64,000 nucleotides of DNA. It comes from Typha latifolia. Taxonomy: Eukaryota; Streptophyta; Magnoliopsida; Poales; Typhaceae. The position numbers and the translations under genes were made by a program. Location of the stretch: contig CM034100.1 in NCBI GenBank assembly GCA_019914945.1, positions 323,209 to 387,208 of the forward strand, read 5' to 3'. Positions 47,674 through 58,794 of this stretch are shown here, in pieces. Each line of letters starts with the position of its first letter. The stretch's first letter is position 1. A model generated the notes under the pieces. The model saw nothing but the letters and a program-made list of their open reading frames with translations, was not told the DNA's origin and did no database searches.

Positions 47674-48925
47674 GAAACTTAGAAAGCTTTGAGATGGATA
47701 AGAGATATGGTTAATTATCCTCAAAGACTGTTAGCTGCTTACCTATTAATACATGCATGTATGATTTAATCATTCTAACTGGTTATAGTTGTTCTTCTTC
47801 TTGTTCTTGTTATGTAGTACATCTCTGACTTTTGGATTGTTGTACTTGTACTGCATCGGATTGCAATATTTTTGGATGTATTTCACAAATTGCAGGACAC
47901 CAGATCAACCTCCCTACGTTTGTTCTCAAATCTTTGTTTATTAATGTGATCGCGTGTGTTAAATTTCTATTTCATTATTGTTGCTGGAAGGCAACCATGT
48001 CAGCTCTGAACAAATGTAATGAGAAATATATATATATATATATATGTATGTATAAGTTGCGCATCTTAAGCTTAATATATGTAGAAGAATTCGCTTGATA
48101 TACAATTAGAGTTATAAAGACCTTTCTATTTAAAAAATATTAGTCAAAGTACTAATTTCATTAAGCTTAAAATATGTTTGCATGTTATGCATATTCCTAA
48201 TTAAAGGAAGAGAGTATCTGGGGTCATCCAATCTATGGCCAGCTAGTTATATTTATCTAATAGAAAAAAGTTTGCGTGAAATTAATTATAACATTATCAC
48301 TTGAGATCAAACTCATGGTATTTAAAACTCAAAACATAGTGTGACAGTTGGTTGGCATGACGGATAATATTTTACATAAGACCAATTAAGAGAACAATTA
48401 TACGACCTAACTAAGGGAGAGCAGACCATCGAATGGGCATTGGATGCCAAGTGTCTGGATTGCAGGAAATTTCTACCATTGAGTGCTGTAGACGATCCTG
48501 CTGCTTTTTTTTTTTTTTTTGAAATAAACGATCCTGCTGCTTTTGATGCATGGGAGGCCCAAGCTCGATCACTGCTGTTCTGCCCTTCTAATGGATCCGT
48601 TGCGTTCCCCCAATCACGAAACACCGTCCGATGGAACCAAACGTGGGGTACATGTGTCTTCTGTCAAGTTGCAGAGCCGATAAGACTTATCTTTTCAGTG
48701 GTCCCGACTCGTACCCCATCCACTGTGAACCGCTGCTCGAAGATTCGTGCTCTATGTGATATGCTTCCACGAATTTGGTGGCACGGATCTCGATGCTTAA
48801 TGAAGCTTTACCTTTTTATTTTTTATTTTTTTGTTTAGAAAGGTGGATGGAAGCTTTTGACATCCGAAGTCCAGATTGGAGCTCAATCTTGGCTCCTCCT
48901 CCTTCTGGCGGCCTCTGGGCTTTCA
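47674..48925. other. Divergent intergenic region between ZIP and FHY1-like genes
   Basis: Shared upstream flank of two divergent genes. It contains a (TA)n run at 48026-48045. At 48495-48545 a 17-bp phrase (ACGATCCTGCTGCTTTT) is duplicated around a short poly-T/GAAATAA segment. The GC-richer 48540-48910 part probably holds the FHY1-like 5' UTR. Confidence 0.5.
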
Positions 48926-51108
48926 ATGGATGAAGCAATGGAGAAGCAGCCTACGGCCAATAGGTTAATTTCAATAAATTCTTTCTCTGTTTGCTTTTTT
49001 TTTTGGTTGATCAATTTGGTGCGGAAATAACTTATTGTGTTCTGAGTCTAGATCTTTCAATTGTTTGACTGATTTAAATATTCCTCTGTGATCTTGGATG
49101 GATTCCAAATAAGTATCTTTGCATATGTTCCAAATTTGATCACTGTTAGTCATAACTGGAAGCAAGAATTGGGTATCCAGCAATACATAAAATTAGTGGT
49201 AGGCACAGAGATAAACTGAGCTGGTCGTTTACGAATAGCCCATTTTTGGAATAGGAGGTGAAGGAGGACTTCTTTAATGAAGACCAATCAAGTAGTCAAT
49301 CTATTTTAGATATAGTTTGATTTGCCCATATAGTCTTGATCATCTGTCCTCTTATTTTTTGAACGCTGATTCAATTGTTGTTGCTATTCCTTCTGTTAGT
49401 TTCTGATGTCATCCACCTATAGCAGTTGTCCTTCCGAGGCATAACTTTGAAATCCTATGTGTATAATTTCTGTACCAATTAATTTGTTTAATCTCTTTTG
49501 TCATTTAGTATTACTCATCATTATTACTTATTCCATGCTTCTGTGTTCATGTCATAACTTGCATGTTACCTAAAACTGTTAGTTCTTAGTTTTTAACACT
49601 TTTAGCTTTTAATCTTTGCAGCTTGAGTACTTATTTAGCTTGTTTAGGCCCAAGTAGAGTTGAGCAAAGATATTTCACTCCCAACAAATTGTATCATAAA
49701 AATATTTCCATATAACGTTTTTCCTTGTTGATTAAAGTTGCCTGTCATCTGGTTCACCATTTGCTTTCTCCCAGAACCTATTGTGTTTGGAGATTGTTTG
49801 CAACCTGTGACAGTTTTCAATACTCAATAGCTTTGACAGTTTCGATTCACTTTATTGGATATCATGACCGAGAGTAAACTGCATGATCAAGTAGAAGCAA
49901 CATGTCATCTATAATTTGATTATGGCTTTGATTCAAACTAGGAACTGTACAAGGGTATCGATACTTACGGTTTTGTGCATCCATGCACTTTAATGAAAGT
50001 TTATATCCTTCAAATAAGAAAGGGAAGTGGACAATCATTTAGTTGCACGATAACTGAGAATTGGAATTGGACATTCTTTGGCAGTTGTATTTTGCTCCAA
50101 AAGACATCTGAACTTCCTATATGCATCAAGCTATCACGAAATTTCAATTTTTTTTTCCACAGTGTAAGTGCATTGGTCTTGTTAAACCTTTTTCTACTGT
50201 TCATGATTCCTAGTCAGCTTGCCTGTATTGTTAAGAGTTTGGTCAGAAGCTGCTAACTTTGGAATGAATCATCTTAGAGCTACGGAACCATGATCTTGTG
50301 TTATATTTTTTTCATCCTAATATTTCAGCTCTGATTCCAGCAAAGAACTTTTCCCTACTGGCAGCGAACTGAAGAAGAAAAGGAAGTTAAAATTTCAGCT
50401 GAGTGATTTCAGCTTGCCATTGGCAAAGCATAAATGTGTAAACCCACTATTTAGCTCTGTTCGTAAGTCTCCGATTGCAGGTAGCTTGGTGTATGAGGAG
50501 AATTCGCATGATGAAAGAAGTGACACCGAAATAAGAGATGTCCTGGAAGAACAAGATTCTGACAACGATAGCAACAGTTATCTCGAAGTTTATGATACCA
50601 ATGTTGGGTCACATCTAAAAGGTACATCTACGGAATCATATGGACCAACCATGATTCTGGACCGGCCTTCTACATCTTGCAGTTCTAGCAGCAATGCTAT
50701 CACAAACACTCTCAACTCCTTCCAGAGTGCTAACACAGGAGAAGTGAATAAGAGGGAACAAGCAGAGGATAATTGTCAATATGATCCAGAGCATAGTGAG
50801 CTACATCTTGAATTTGAAGCAAATAATGATCACATTATCCGTGCAAAAAATGTCACAGAACATTCTGATGAAGAAATTGAAGATGCCATGCTTTACTCAA
50901 ATTGCCCCCTACCAAATGCATTTTCACTTTCATCTGGACTTTGGAGCACCCGTCAAGGTATTGTTCTTCTCATTTCTCTCTTTGTATATTTCCACAGCTT
51001 CAGTGGAAAGAGCTTAATGTTCTAGCTTGTGCAGATGCTCGACTGGGTGCCAGGAAACCAACAATTGATCAAGAATTTGAGCAATATTTTTCCATGCTCA
51101 TGCTTTAG
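48926..51108 (+). CDS. FHY1/FHL-like phytochrome A nuclear-import adaptor
   Basis: Three exons, 48926-48963, 50329-50957 and 51035-51108 (all GT-AG, in phase), encode 246 aa. A very short first exon (MDEAMEKQPTAN) is followed by a 1.36-kb intron. Exon 2 opens with a lysine-rich nuclear localisation signal (KKKRKLKF) next to the conserved FSLPLAKHKC. The middle is acidic and Ser-rich, with low conservation. The C-terminus (LSSGLWSTRQ, then ARKPTIDQEFEQYFSMLML) matches the phyA-binding septin-related domain of FHY1 and FHL. These proteins carry light-activated phyA into the nucleus for far-red responses. The diagnostic C-terminus is split across exons 2 and 3, so a single-exon reading would miss it. 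Whether this is the FHY1 or FHL copy cannot be decided. Confidence 0.9.
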
Positions 51109-51882
51109 GATAGGATGGTATGAAATCACAGGATCACGCAATCATGTAATCTTTATAAAACTCAAATTTAAATATTTACAACTAATGGTGCTGCTGTACT
51201 TCACAGGAAGGAGCCACATCTTGAAAATCTCACAATCATGGAGAAGATAACAGAAAGAATTCACTTGGATTTTATGGAGCAGTAGAAGACAAGTTTATCC
51301 TTTTGACTCCAGCAACATCCAATAGAGGTCATAATTCAGAATCAATGCATTAAGATCCCGCACATATGAGTAGCCTCCTATGATTTGTACTGTAAATTAT
51401 AACATGCAAGTAGTCTGCATTGGCTAAGAAATGTTCATGTTACATATTATTCAGTCAGCAGAGTTCATCATAGTATTTAAAGATTTTTCAGTTTGCTTGT
51501 AGCGCTGTTAGCTTCCTGAGACAGACCACTGAACATATCATGTATAATTGTATATCCATCCACTGTTTCTCTTTCAAGGAAATGTTTACATTGACAACAA
51601 TTTTTCTTCTCTCTTTAGAGTAGTGCAGAATTAGGTATTCAGACATATATCTGGACCAACTCGATCCAAAAGCATAATATATAAAAGTTTGGGGACCAAT
51701 AATGCATATCAACTACTTCCTCGATATTTATTCCTTTTGGGACTAAATATTGCAACCAGAGATCCTTATCCCTTCCAATCATTGAAGGGTACTCTTTTTT
51801 TTTTAAAGGAAATTTAAAGGGCAGTGAAATGGGTCCAAATTGTTTGCCTTCCGAATCCACTGATATTCGATCCCATCAACCG

Positions 51883-51884
<2 letters not shown>

Positions 51885-51923
<39 letters not shown>
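51885..51923. repeat. (GA)n microsatellite
   Basis: A pure GA dinucleotide run followed by eight G residues. Confidence 0.93.
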
Positions 51924-51930
<7 letters not shown>

Positions 51931-53812
51931 TTATTGGTTAAAACTCTTATTGCTAACATTATGCTAATAATATAACAAAATACGATAAAAATTAGAAGAA
52001 GAGAAAAAACCATAACCTTTCTCACTTCGTCTTCGTGGGTCCCATCGCACGTGACCTGTTCTCGAGGGATGCGCCTCTAGGATCGCAACATACGGCTCCG
52101 ACGTGGTCCTCCTGCGTGCACGAATCGGCTCCCCTCGCCCAACCTAGGTGGAATGTGGCGTGGGCCCGCCATGTCTCCTGACGTGACCACTGACCGGATC
52201 CGCAGTCCTCCCTAACAGCGATCCGATAAGAGTCCGGGTCCCACCCGCTATCGTGCCGGGGGGCTGCGGTCAAATCGTAATAATGGATCCGGGTCCGGTT
52301 GTTGGGTACTAATAGGGCCCCGCATCCACACGTGCGGTCCAAGTCCACGCATCCCTAGGTGGTTGGGATCCAGCCCACAAACGAGAAAAAGGAGAGTAAG
52401 GGCTGGGGCCCAGAAAAGGGCGCGGGACGTGTCTTATTCGTAATTCACGTGCAACTCCCCGCTCCACACCGAGGGATCGTTCCCGAGTCGCCATCCGAGT
52501 TCGTACCGGTGCTCCATCAGAGCACACCTATCGATGCAATCCAACGGATTAGATCCCTCGGTCATTGGTATAAGGCAAAACCCGCTCCACGGACTAAGTA
52601 GCAAATTAGGTTGAATCCGTGCAATTATAACGTGTGTGACTGTAATCTGTATTAATAAAAAGAAAGAAAAAGAAGTGGGTTAAATAATGGTGGATGGATT
52701 TGATGATATTGGGCTGAGTAGGTTTGACTGGATCTTTTGGGCCTTTGGGCCATTGGTAGACTCGCATGTGGAGAGGGACTACTGCTTTGTCTCAGTGGCA
52801 TTCGTACGAACATTTTGTAGGCATCATGATTAGAGTTTTAAATGCTCACTCCGAGTCGGAGAGGCAAGAAAAAAAGGTTAAAAAGGGTCACCGACAAGGC
52901 CAGCTGGGTTGGCCATATGGGTCATTACATTTGTCTGTCTCTTTCGCAAGCACTCACCATCCAGTTGAGTTTACTGGGCACTTCTTTGTTAAATAAATTT
53001 ATTTTTTATATATGGATTTATCCACTATCTGAAGTCTATTATTTAAAACTATTTGCGTAGGAAATCACTGAACAGTTTGATGTTGGGCATCAAGATTAAC
53101 CCCCCACAATATGTATGGTTTTTTTTTAAAAAAAACTTTTGGTAAAATTTGAAGCAATTAAGTTGGAGTGGAATTAGCTAGTAAGAGGAGCGGTCAATCA
53201 AAGTACTGGAAGAGGCAAAGCTGTCGCCCATTTCTGGAGCCAAGGACCCCCCCGTCACATTGTTTGATTCCCCTTCCCTCCTACACTCGATTTCTCTCCC
53301 CTGTTCAACTCTACTTGTTTTTAATAAATGATGTGTATACGTTAAAGTGACGAAACCCCATCACATTCTAAGCTCTTAAAATAACACTGCAATAATGCAC
53401 TTGTGTCAGTCCATCACGCCGGAGTTTGCAGAGCTCACAGGCAGTGGTAGTGATCACCATCACCATTAATTCCTTCATTGATTCCTTCATCCCCTCTCTC
53501 TGGATCTCTTTACATCAGTCAAACAACGACCTACAAAGAGATGGATGGACCAGAAGAGGTAACAGGAAAAGATCTAAAATGGGCAGTCAAGGAGAATACC
53601 GAGATCTCTCTCTCTCAAACAGAAATAAAATATATATCCTTTCACTTTCCCGGATTGATGCTACAACAGGGAGTAGCGAAAGAGAAAAAGTAAGAAAGAA
53701 GCCTGAAGCTCTCTTTCCCTTCTTCCACTTTCACCTCTCACACCAAAACTTGTCCGCCAAAAACAAAGAACAAAAAAAAAGTATATACAAAAAAGAACAA
53801 ATGCCTTCTATC

Positions 53813-53847
53813 TCTTCTTCTTCTTCTTCTTCTTCTTCTTCTTCTTC
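53813..53847. repeat. (TCT)n microsatellite
   Basis: A TCT/CTT trinucleotide run of about 11 units, downstream of the DVL stop codon on the minus strand. Confidence 0.9.
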
Positions 53848-53884
53848 TCGGTATTCTTCGATATCGCTAAAGAAACTAAAAAAC

Positions 53885-54127
53885 TCATGGGTAGTCTCGC
53901 CAACAAATGAGCATGGTGACGCAACGCCGCATGATGTAGAACCTCGCCCTCTGCTCCTTGACCAGCCCCGAGCACCGGCTCGAGAACGACCTGGGCGTTG
54001 TGCTCGGCACTCTCACCTCTCTCGTGCTCCCTGATCTCTTCAACAACGGACCACCCCCTTCCCCTGATCCCACCTTTCTGCTCCCTTTCTTCGATAGCTT
54101 CCACTTCTCATCCATGTGTAGCTCCAT
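53885..54127 (-). CDS. DVL/ROT4 (ROTUNDIFOLIA-like) small polypeptide
   Basis: Intronless gene for an 80-aa protein. The C-terminal 30 residues carry the DVL/RTF signature: a cysteine-containing lead ([18 protein letters not shown]) then [16 protein letters not shown]. The preceding part is basic and Gly/Ser-rich ([14 protein letters not shown]) and variable, as in the family. DVL/ROT4 peptides are plant-specific, plasma-membrane-associated regulators of polar cell proliferation that shorten organs when overexpressed (family knowledge). The start ATG at 54127 is followed by a second in-frame ATG at 54115, so either could be used. A minus-strand TATA box (TTTATAAAT, about 54281-54290) lies about 155 bp upstream. 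The leader contains trinucleotide repeats. Its small size makes it easy to miss in automated annotation. Confidence 0.92.
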   Translation of the reverse strand: MELHMDEKWKLSKKGSRKVGSGEGGGPLLKRSGSTREVRVPSTTPRSFSSRCSGLVKEQRARFYIMRRCVTMLICWRDYP

Positions 54128-54280
54128 TTCCCTCCGTCCTAAGATCTATATCGATCTACACGAGAGATGTTGCAGTAGCAGTAGTTGTAGTTGTAGTAGG
54201 AGGAGGAGGAGCAGCAGCAGCAGCAGCGGTGGTCTTTGTTTGGAGATGGGTCAGATGAGGAGGTAATCGAGCAATTTGGT

Positions 54281-54290
54281 ATTTATAAAA
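54281..54290 (-). promoter_or_regulatory. TATA box of the DVL gene
   Basis: TTTTATAAAT on the minus strand, 154 bp upstream of the DVL start codon. The leader between them has (GCT)n, (CCT)n and (ACT)n-like repeats. Confidence 0.6.
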
Positions 54291-54299
54291 GAGGGGGAA

Positions 54300-55477
54300 A
54301 GGGTGGGGGTATCACAGCACCTCCTGGGTCCATATGCCTCTCTCTCTACTCGCTTTAATTTCTTGGGCTTTGTTTCATTATATTAACAAATGATTAAATT
54401 TTATTTGTAGTAGTAGTAGCAGTAGAAGGGTAAACAGAGTAAAACCGAAGAAAGGGTGTGAAAAAAAGGAAGCATTTTCACGTCGTAACGGCTACTGCTC
54501 GTCCTTGTTTGCAATATTAGAGTATACTTTGAAATAATATTTATTTATACTGAGTCTGTCAGAAAGAAATAATAATAATAATTAAGTCTTTCTCGATCCT
54601 TTTGTAAAAATACGATTACAAATTAAGCGTACCTCAATCATGATTCATGAACCAAAGACCATTGAAGCAGCTCCCTCAATTTAGGTGCAACTAATTAAGT
54701 AAGGCCTACATGAACGAAGAACTTAATAATGGAAGGCCACGCGTCGTATTTCACTTGGCCACAGACGTGTCAAAATGTGCTCGTGGAGCTTTTGATTTGA
54801 CGGCTGCTGTTCTGGTTCATGGCTACAGTGGTTTGAGTTTGGATTTGGTCGGGATAAGGTCACATTGAGGTTTCATCCAACCTACTCGCTTCTATCAAAA
54901 GCAACACGGTTCCTCCTAATTCTTCTCCTTCACATAAATTTAACAATATATTTTCTTTGACTCGTCAACGATGGAAAGATTTCCATGCATGAGGTTGGTG
55001 ATTTCAGACAAATAAATATAAATTAGGAGTAGAGGAATCTAACTTGTACATAGATATTGGATTACTCGATGCATGTGATAGTTGAAGTTGGTTTAGGATT
55101 TCATATGCTTGTCTTTTGCATTGCTAAACTAACACTTTGCTAATTGCTACTCTCAATCAACTGGTAGATAATTTATATATATAAAAAATATCGACATTAA
55201 TCTTTTAGGCGACTTGAGTAACAAATTTGGAACCCACATTACGCCACGTGAAGAGGCATATTCCTGCACTAATTTCCCGAGGACTCTAATTAAGCTTAAA
55301 CAAAAGCGTATTAATTGTTTTGGTCAAGGTCTAGAAGAGAGGGAGAGAGAGGACAAAAACGAAGTTTACTAGCTTTTGTATGCCTCAACTAACCCACGAC
55401 GTCCAAAGATTTTATATGTGCAGATAAAAAAGCATGACTAGAGAGATTAAGAATTGGATAATTGGGGTATTAGTTGA

Positions 55478-55518
<41 letters not shown>

Positions 55519-56240
55519 CTGAAGAAGGAAGGATTAATTAGAGGATAAGAGTCTCGGGGCTTAAATGGGCTGAAGACTGTGCCCTTTTCTCACTTTAAAA
55601 TGAGTTAATTCTAAGGCCCAATAACGAAAACTAGTTGCAACTTGCAAAGAAGAACATAATTAATACCATTAATGTACACCAGCAGATATAAGATGGAAGT
55701 GGGAGAATATCACGTAACAGTTTCATTAGTAAATACGACCTGTATAAATATGTATTTCTATGGAAATATGTGCATATACAAGCATGGCAAATAGAAGGTA
55801 TATATATATATATATAAATATCAAAGCAGCATCCCAAGAAGCAATGAGACAAACAAAAGCACAAGATTCTTGGGTACAGCATCCCCCTCTCAAAGGAATG
55901 ATTACAAGTTCGACCATTTTTCCCTGCAATGCATGAGCCAGAGAAAAAAGCTACAAAGAGAAATCCAAAGAACGAGATAGATTGAGAACAGGGTACATCT
56001 TTCTTTTATGTCCAGTCCATGCATGCATAAATCGAAGTGCGTCCATGGAATTGAGTTCCTTATGAAAGATGCATGCCTGCCTCCAGAATTTATACATAAT
56101 TCCATAACGTACATATAACATATGACATGACTAAAACCCTAAAACAAGTTAAGAACCCTTTGCACTAGAGAGATCTAATTACTGCAAGGAAATCGTTGAA
56201 GAAAGCTTAATTTGGCTACACAGATTAGTTTACCTGCTCA
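54300..56240. other. Intergenic region between DVL and MIR172
   Basis: AT-rich with TA runs at about 55481-55515 and 55799-55815. No gene is supported. Sequence from about 55.6 to 56.24 kb may be the 3' part of the pri-miR172 transcript. Confidence 0.4.
55481..55515. repeat. (TA)n microsatellite
   Basis: A pure TA dinucleotide run of about 17 units. Confidence 0.93.
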
Positions 56241-56269
56241 ATTGCTTCTCCTTCTCGTCCTTGGTTTAG

Positions 56270-56410
56270 TCGTCAATTGCCGATGCAGCATCATCAAGAT
56301 TCCCATCATTCTCTCTCCCAGCTGTCTCTCTTCTGAGTTGGTGAAACCCTCAGAAAGATCAGAAATTAAGAGGAGCATGTGAATCTTGATGGTGCCACAC
56401 CAGAAAACAA
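56270..56410 (-). ncRNA. MIR172: MIR172 precursor hairpin
   Basis: On the minus strand the 3' arm (56283-56303) reads GGAATCTTGATGATGCTGCA plus a final T, identical to the conserved plant miR172 of the GGAAUC type. The 5' arm (56378-56398) reads GTGGCACCATCAAGATTCAC plus a final A. It differs from the canonical miR172 star only at its second and third bases. The arms pair over about 18 bases with a 74-nt loop region and lie in the 5'-star/3'-mature order known for MIR172. miR172 represses AP2-like transcription factors to control phase change, flowering and floral organ identity (family knowledge). Candidate TATA boxes upstream are at 56487-56494 and 56744-56750. The 120-codon open frame over this locus starts with a non-ATG codon and is not a protein gene. 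Confidence 0.94.
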
Positions 56411-56743
56411 CGACTGCTTTTCTCACTTCAAATGTATTAGATCCTTCGCCACCTCTTGTTACAGAATGAACCATTAAAACTCTCTCTATATATAGCATAA
56501 GCCTAACCCTAAGTCTAAACCACAAGTGGAGCAAGAACAGTAGAAAGAAGCCAAAGAATTTGCTAGAGCAACAGTCTTTACACACAAGAAAAGAGGACAA
56601 AAAAGAAGACCCACATTGTGGTTGAAAGGAATAAAAGCTAAGGCCGGGGAAGAAGAACTAACTAATCATTTATAGAGGTAGGAGGAGAAGTAGTAAAACA
56701 AGAGATTGGTTGGTTGAAGGCTAAGTAGACGAACAGGAGGGGT

Positions 56744-56750
56744 TATAAAT
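56744..56750 (-). promoter_or_regulatory. Candidate TATA box for pri-miR172
   Basis: ATTTATAA on the minus strand about 345 bp upstream of the hairpin. A second TATATATA motif at 56487-56494 is closer. Which one is used cannot be told from sequence. Confidence 0.35.
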
Positions 56751-56830
56751 AATCCAGATGAGGTACGAGCTCGGTGTGAGGAATAAATTTGTTGGTGGGC
56801 GTGTCAAGTGTGAACTTGGAATAAGGGATC

Positions 56831-56982
56831 AGAGAGAGAGAGAGAGAGAGAGAGAAGGGTGTCAGATAAGTCTAGTAGGCTCAACAGCAACAGTTATCCA
56901 TCGCAATCCATGGTGTCCTAAAACACCAAGGACTTTTACTCCCTCCTGACTTCCCTCACTTACCATAGACGTCCATGGATCA

Positions 56983-57027
<45 letters not shown>
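56831..57027. repeat. Two (GA)n microsatellites upstream of MIR172
   Basis: Pure GA runs at 56831-56854 and 56985-57027. On the minus strand they are (CT)n tracts upstream of the MIR172 promoter candidates. Confidence 0.9.
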
Positions 57028-57029
<2 letters not shown>

Positions 57030-57030
<1 letters not shown>

Positions 57031-58794
57031 CCTAAATGGAAATACCATAGCCCAAGGTGGAAGAAAGAAAAAGGAAACGGCCACACACATAGACTCTATT
57101 TGTAGCAAACGATGGTGTACTGGCTTTTGAGGATTTCTTGCGTTTCCTACAAGCCTTGTAACCTGAGTGGAATCGACAATCCTAATAGGTTTTCCTTTCC
57201 CTTTTTTTTTTTATCATTATTATTATTATTATTATTATTATTAATTTCCTTTCAATCTTGTCGTTAGGCTTCCGCTAACACTAGTTTGTCTTTGTTTCAG
57301 CTTGCAAGGATCGGCTGTAGGCCCTACTGCTTGAACGTATGAGCTAGCCCACTTTCAATTCGATCAGATATGTGTATGTCAATCATGATGCAGAACAACA
57401 CATCAGTCAGACGGCTTCAATCATATTTAAAAAAAATTAATCAAAATTGGCAATGATTAAATACGGATGCACCATGCACTAAATTAATCAAAGAAACATT
57501 TTGGATATACATATTTTTTTCATTCCTTGTAACAACATCCTACTTATATAAAGATGGCAATGACTAGCCATGGATTGCTCTCTTATTAAAAGAATTAATG
57601 CATTTGACTTTTGATTTCCACTAGTAAGGAGCAGTGGAAGCATAGTTATTCTAATTTCTTTGGGTTATTTCGAATATAGGGTTGGTATAATTATTTATCC
57701 ATGGCTAAAAGCCAAGATATCCACCTCTCAATCCTCCGTCCGTCAATCTCCAGTCCATGTCAGTTTGTCAAGTCTAAGCTTTTTGGCCAACGGCATCATG
57801 ATCACATGAGCCGATCGTCTCCCGGCATGAACGCAGGAACTTACTACGCCTATTACATGGCCGGCCCTAATCGGCTAACAAAGCCCCCCAGAGTTGAAGT
57901 TCGACAGCCGATTATCACTGGATGCCAACTATATTGCCAGCACCAAGTTGGTACGTCCTCCGCCATCAGTTGACAGCACTAAAAACAAAGCAAAGCCCGA
58001 GGACGATTGCTGCCTCGTCACGTAACCGGAGTGATTCCGACGATATCTTTGGATCAGGATCTCGTGCAGCTCCAGTCGCAGGAGCTCGGTTGGAGCAAAA
58101 ATCCATCGTTGCCACGCCTCACAGCCATAACGATGTCCATGAGAGTTAGGCTGCAGACAATCACTCAGTGCACTTTGCCACGTCACTTTAGCCTCCTCAG
58201 AGTGGGGGCTACGTGCCTTTGGTGTCTAGCAGACCTTGTCTTATTGGGTAATAGATTTATATATATATATATACAGCAGTACTACGTCTCTGTATAAAAG
58301 TTTTACTCTCATATTACTAGGAAGATTTCGACGTACGTAGGTAGCTAGGCTTGTCATGCATATATAGGGAAGGGTAAGATAGTAAATAAAAGAATCTTTT
58401 GTTACTTAGAAATGTAGTATGATACTAGTAGCTAGAAGAGAGTTGGGATGTTAGCATCTCTTACCTCCTACCACTAATAATACTAAATAGTCATTTCGTT
58501 TGGTGGATGAGAGGAGTGAGTAGGCAGGGTTAATAGTATCCAAAGATTATTTCTTCGACTCTAAGAGATCTCATAAGAGTAGTTGTTTTAACTGAAACGG
58601 TGGTTGAATTTATTGGCAAACGCAAAAAATTGCAAATGTTACACACGTCAAAACAATTGAAACCCTGAGATCAAATGGAAATACGAAGAGGGAACGATAA
58701 GTTAACAGAATGTCAAAAGAACCAAGTTGCAACTTAATGTCGAGGGCCGAGCCGAGTGAGTTTGTTCTACGTACGTACGTACGTACGTATCTCT
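57030..58794. other. Intergenic region between MIR172 and laccase
   Basis: Contains an (ATT)n run (57215-57243), a short GC-richer section (57700-58240) with no recognised protein, a TA run near 58258, and a (GTAC)n run (58768-58789). The last 40 or so bases are laccase 3' UTR. A 90-codon frame at 57701 has no recognisable domain and was not called. Confidence 0.4.
58768..58789. repeat. (GTAC)n tetranucleotide repeat
   Basis: A self-complementary ACGT/GTAC tetranucleotide run, six base pairs beyond the laccase stop codon on the minus strand. Confidence 0.9.

Larger units (their letters stand above)
51109..53884. other. Intergenic region between FHY1-like and DVL genes
   Basis: Contains the FHY1-like 3' UTR, a (GA)n run (51885-51923), and a GC-richer section at 52020-52600 with CACGTG and CACGTGCAA motifs but no credible protein. 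The part up to 53884 would include the 3' UTR of the minus-strand DVL gene. A (TCT)n run lies at 53813-53847. Confidence 0.45.

Noticed and set aside
52022..52601. GC-rich open frames on both strands
   Set aside because: No recognisable domain. The composition matches a promoter-like region with CACGTG motifs, and both strands are open simply because stops are rare in GC-rich DNA.
53426..54258. Plus-strand frames overlapping the DVL gene
   Set aside because: They are low-complexity (Ser, Leu, Val and Gly runs from trinucleotide repeats) and mirror the true minus-strand DVL coding sequence.
56238..56600. 120-codon minus-strand frame as a protein gene
   Set aside because: Its first codon is TTG, it has no family resemblance, and the conserved element in it is the miR172 hairpin.
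57701..57973. 90-codon plus-strand frame starting with ATG
   Set aside because: No recognisable motif, no supporting splice or promoter context beyond a weak AT-rich upstream, and a composition like intergenic DNA. It cannot be excluded without RNA evidence.
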